DNA of 15,124 nucleotides. Source: Candidatus Staskawiczbacteria bacterium RIFCSPHIGHO2_02_FULL_34_10 (lineage in GTDB: Bacteria > Patescibacteriota > Minisyncoccia > Minisyncoccales > Staskawiczbacteraceae). Below are positions 13,607 to 15,124 of this stretch, piece by piece. The stretch's first letter is position 1; every line of letters starts with the position of its first letter. The DNA is taken from NCBI GenBank assembly GCA_001821915.1, contig MHOR01000027.1, forward strand, positions 6,610 to 21,733. The letters run 5' to 3'. Below the pieces are notes generated by a model. The model had not been told where the DNA came from. It made no database searches and saw nothing but the letters and a program-made list of their open reading frames with translations. The position numbers were made by a program, and so were the translations under genes.

Positions 13607-14392
13607 CTAGTTGACTGGTTTGATGATTTGAATTTCTTCAATCCAAAGATATCCAGCCGCTTTGAGTTTATCCTCAAAAACCGCGTCATTGCGAGCCTGT
13701 TCAACCTCCTTGTAAAAAGCCCACGGCATGATTGCAGCTGGGCCCGAATGGATCACACCACTAAAAATGTTGCATTCTACCTCATCTTTAGTGAGAGCGA
13801 AAACCACGAGGCCACCGTCAGTTGGGACGTATTTTTCGTAAAAAAGCCCTGAAAGGAAAACTACACCAAGGAACTGTTGAAGGGCAATGTCAGCACCGGT
13901 TTGGTAAATCGGCTGACGACGGCTGTAATAGATAGCCGATTGATTCGAGATGCCAGTTTCCTCGGTGAGTTCCCGCAGAAAACCTGCTTTCAGTCCTTCG
14001 TCGGGATTAACTGCTCCGCCGACGAATTCCAGGGAACTATGTGAACCAAAGTGGGCGAGGTTAATATTTTCTCCTGCGATCTTTGCTATCGTGGGATAGT
14101 TTTGATAAAGACTTTGGGCCGGCCTTTGTTCGACGACCATAATGAAGCGGCCGTCGGCTAGAACAGGAACCATATTTACGCCCTTTTGAATCCACTGCCC
14201 ACTACTATCAAGAAGCTCAATGTAGCAAAAATAGGGATGCTCACCATTGGCAAACAGGTCTTTTTTTCGGCCGAGTATTGAACAAAGAACGACAATTCTG
14301 TAGCGGTAAGGGCCTTCCATGACAGATATGATTTTGCCCTCTTCCCACTCAATCTTCTCAAGTAATGCTTTAGCCTTCTGATTGTTAAACAT
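13607..14392 (-). CDS. NUDIX hydrolase, ADP-ribose pyrophosphatase-like
   Basis: This 261-residue protein carries a complete NUDIX box at residues 126-148: GAVNPDEGLKAGFLRELTEE followed by TGI, matching GX5EX7REUXEEXGU at every fixed position. It should hydrolyse a nucleoside diphosphate linked to another moiety. The strands before the box (VNMVPVLADGRFIMVVEQRP) resemble ADP-ribose or nucleotide-sugar pyrophosphatases, but the substrate is not certain. The start is well supported by GGAAAGGA ending five bases before the ATG. The gene is oriented against its neighbours and has its own promoter and terminator. Two sampled 60-base stretches hold about 50% G+C, against about 30% in a sampled stretch of the methyltransferase gene next door, so it may have been acquired separately. 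It is unlikely to be a committed step of the deoxysugar pathway. Confidence 0.93.
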   Translation of the reverse strand: MFNNQKAKALLEKIEWEEGKIISVMEGPYRYRIVVLCSILGRKKDLFANGEHPYFCYIELLDSSGQWIQKGVNMVPVLADGRFIMVVEQRPAQSLYQNYPTIAKIAGENINLAHFGSHSSLEFVGGAVNPDEGLKAGFLRELTEETGISNQSAIYYSRRQPIYQTGADIALQQFLGVVFLSGLFYEKYVPTDGGLVVFALTKDEVECNIFSGVIHSGPAAIMPWAFYKEVEQARNDAVFEDKLKAAGYLWIEEIQIIKPVN

Positions 14393-14397
14393 AGTAG

Positions 14398-14405
14398 TCC
14401 TTTCC
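14398..14405 (-). promoter_or_regulatory. Strong Shine-Dalgarno site of the NUDIX gene
   Basis: On the - strand GGAAAGGA lies five bases before the ATG at 14392. It is notable because almost no other gene in the window has a recognisable Shine-Dalgarno site. Confidence 0.75.
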
Positions 14406-14455
14406 GGGAATTAATTCTCAGTAACTTGGGTAATAGTAAGAGCTACACTGCAAAA

Positions 14456-14484
14456 ATGATAGCAGTTACTTACAAAAAAGTCAA
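14456..14484 (-). promoter_or_regulatory. Sigma-70 type promoter of the NUDIX gene
   Basis: On the - strand, TTGACT (14479-14484) and TATCAT (14456-14461) are separated by exactly 17 bases. The predicted start near 14449 leaves a leader of about 57 bases before the ATG. Confidence 0.75.
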
Positions 14485-14506
14485 TATTTTGGTTTGAAAG
14501 AAGGTG

Positions 14507-14515
14507 TGATACAAT
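14507..14515 (+). promoter_or_regulatory. Probable extended -10 promoter of the rfbD-like gene
   Basis: TGATACAAT is an extended -10 element. Upstream TTGGTT (14489-14494) is a weak -35 box with a 15-base spacer. Transcription would start about 30 bases before the ATG at 14551. The promoter is divergent from that of the NUDIX gene. Confidence 0.45.
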
Positions 14516-14550
14516 TAATAAATAAAAACTAGACACCAATATCTAATGAG

Positions 14551-15124
14551 ATGAAAAAAGTTTTATTGATTGGTAAAACGGGTCAATTGGGGAGTGAAAT
14601 AATGAAAGACGCTTTTTCTTTTGGTTTTGAAATTGTTGGTTTTGAACAAGAAGAATTGGATGTTACCGACCACTTGCAAGTTAAAGAAAAAATTGAGAAA
14701 ATTAAACCGGATATTGTAATCAATACATCGGCTTACCAGATTATTCCAATGTGTGAGAAAAATCCTTTGTTAGCAATGGCAGTAAATTTTATTGCGGCGC
14801 AAAATTTAGCCAGAATATGCCAAGAAAATAATACCATTTTTGTTACCTATAGCTCGGACTATGTTTTTGATGGAACTAAGGGGGTTCCTAATGAGGAAGA
14901 CGATGCGCCAAATCCCTTGCAAATGTATGGAATGTCAAAATTGGCCGGAGAATACGCCGCTTTGCATATTCATTCTGGCGGGGCTTTTGTTATCAGAACT
15001 TGCGGGCTTTACGGCGGTAAAAAAGGCAGTCCAGAAAAAGGAAATTTTGTGCTAAATATTATCAAAGAAGCAGAAGGTAAAGAAGTTATTGAGGTGAGTT
15101 GTGAGCAAATTGTAAGTCCTACCT
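14551..15124 (+). CDS. rfbD: RfbD-like 4-dehydro-deoxysugar reductase, cut by the window end
   Basis: This is the first 191 residues of an NAD(P)H-dependent SDR reductase of the dTDP-4-dehydrorhamnose reductase family; the 3' end is outside the window. GKTGQLG at residues 8-14 is the cofactor loop. INTSAYQ at about 57-63 and YSSDYVFDG at 100-108 (usually STDYVFDG) follow, and MYGMSKLAGE supplies Tyr 126 and Lys 130. VIRTCGLYG and the last visible QIVSPT match the family's QxGSPT region. In this setting it more likely reduces the 4-keto group of the C-methylated CDP-6-deoxysugar than makes dTDP-rhamnose, because rfbF and an rfbG-like gene are nearby and no rmlA, rmlB or rmlC is seen; this is inference. 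The ATG at 14551 gives the normal N-terminus. It is separated from the methyltransferase gene by the inverted NUDIX gene and seems to have its own promoter. Confidence 0.9.
   Translation, partial: MKKVLLIGKTGQLGSEIMKDAFSFGFEIVGFEQEELDVTDHLQVKEKIEKIKPDIVINTSAYQIIPMCEKNPLLAMAVNFIAAQNLARICQENNTIFVTYSSDYVFDGTKGVPNEEDDAPNPLQMYGMSKLAGEYAALHIHSGGAFVIRTCGLYGGKKGSPEKGNFVLNIIKEAEGKEVIEVSCEQIVSPT

Noticed and set aside
13574..13852. 92-codon + strand ORF after the C-methyltransferase
   Set aside because: It runs through the terminator hairpin and the 3' part of the NUDIX gene on the other strand; its product has no recognisable domain.
14840..15055. 71-codon + strand ORF
   Set aside because: It is an alternative frame inside the rfbD-like gene, whose own frame stays open and shows all family motifs.

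Overview
The window is about one-third G+C. It is packed with genes for making, modifying and exporting an unusual surface polysaccharide, nearly all on the + strand with gaps of a few bases or short overlaps. Very short GIY-YIG nuclease genes, few clear Shine-Dalgarno sites, low G+C and compact genes together suggest an ultra-small Candidate Phyla Radiation (Patescibacteria/Parcubacteria-like) bacterium. This is an inference from style; no marker gene is present to prove it.

Region 1 (1-5163) starts with an unrecognised gene cut by the window edge. It continues with a short-chain dehydrogenase, an SpsF-type cytidylyltransferase, and a glycosyl-amidation set: a HisH-type glutaminase, a HisF-like partner (WbuZ type, with one catalytic Asp of true HisF replaced), and an N-acetyl sugar amidotransferase (WbuX/WbpG/PseA type). 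Together these probably make a nucleotide-activated amino sugar or nonulosonic acid carrying an amidino group. A small GIY-YIG nuclease gene framed by GC-rich inverted repeats is wedged between hisH and the hisF-like gene.

Region 2 (5169-9240) holds a zinc-motif SAM methyltransferase, a Wzx-type flippase and a GT-B-like glycosyltransferase. A 184-bp three-tier palindrome, probably a MITE-like element, lies between the methyltransferase and the flippase, and its right end supplies the flippase start codon.

Region 3 (9217-9629) is a second GIY-YIG gene embedded in four copies of a CCCCCACACC repeat. The repeat forms the C-terminus of the upstream glycosyltransferase and the start codon of the downstream rfbF.

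Region 4 (9629-15124) is a CDP-deoxysugar pathway: glucose-1-phosphate cytidylyltransferase (rfbF), a CDP-glucose 4,6-dehydratase-like enzyme (rfbG), a TylC3/TcaB9-type sugar C-methyltransferase and an RfbD-like 4-keto reductase cut by the window end. The likely product is a C-methylated 6-deoxy sugar. Two genes on the - strand interrupt it: a degenerate NUDIX-like gene with a probable leaderless promoter, and a canonical NUDIX hydrolase that is clearly more GC-rich (about 50% in sampled stretches) and has its own strong promoter, Shine-Dalgarno site and terminator.

The most striking non-coding structure is a nested composite palindrome at 11362-11637, just after rfbG. It contains two inverted copies of a related hairpin core, each framed by its own different perfect stem, and all of it is enclosed by a third pair of arms that overlaps the end of rfbG. 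I saw no tRNA, rRNA, CRISPR array or transposase gene.
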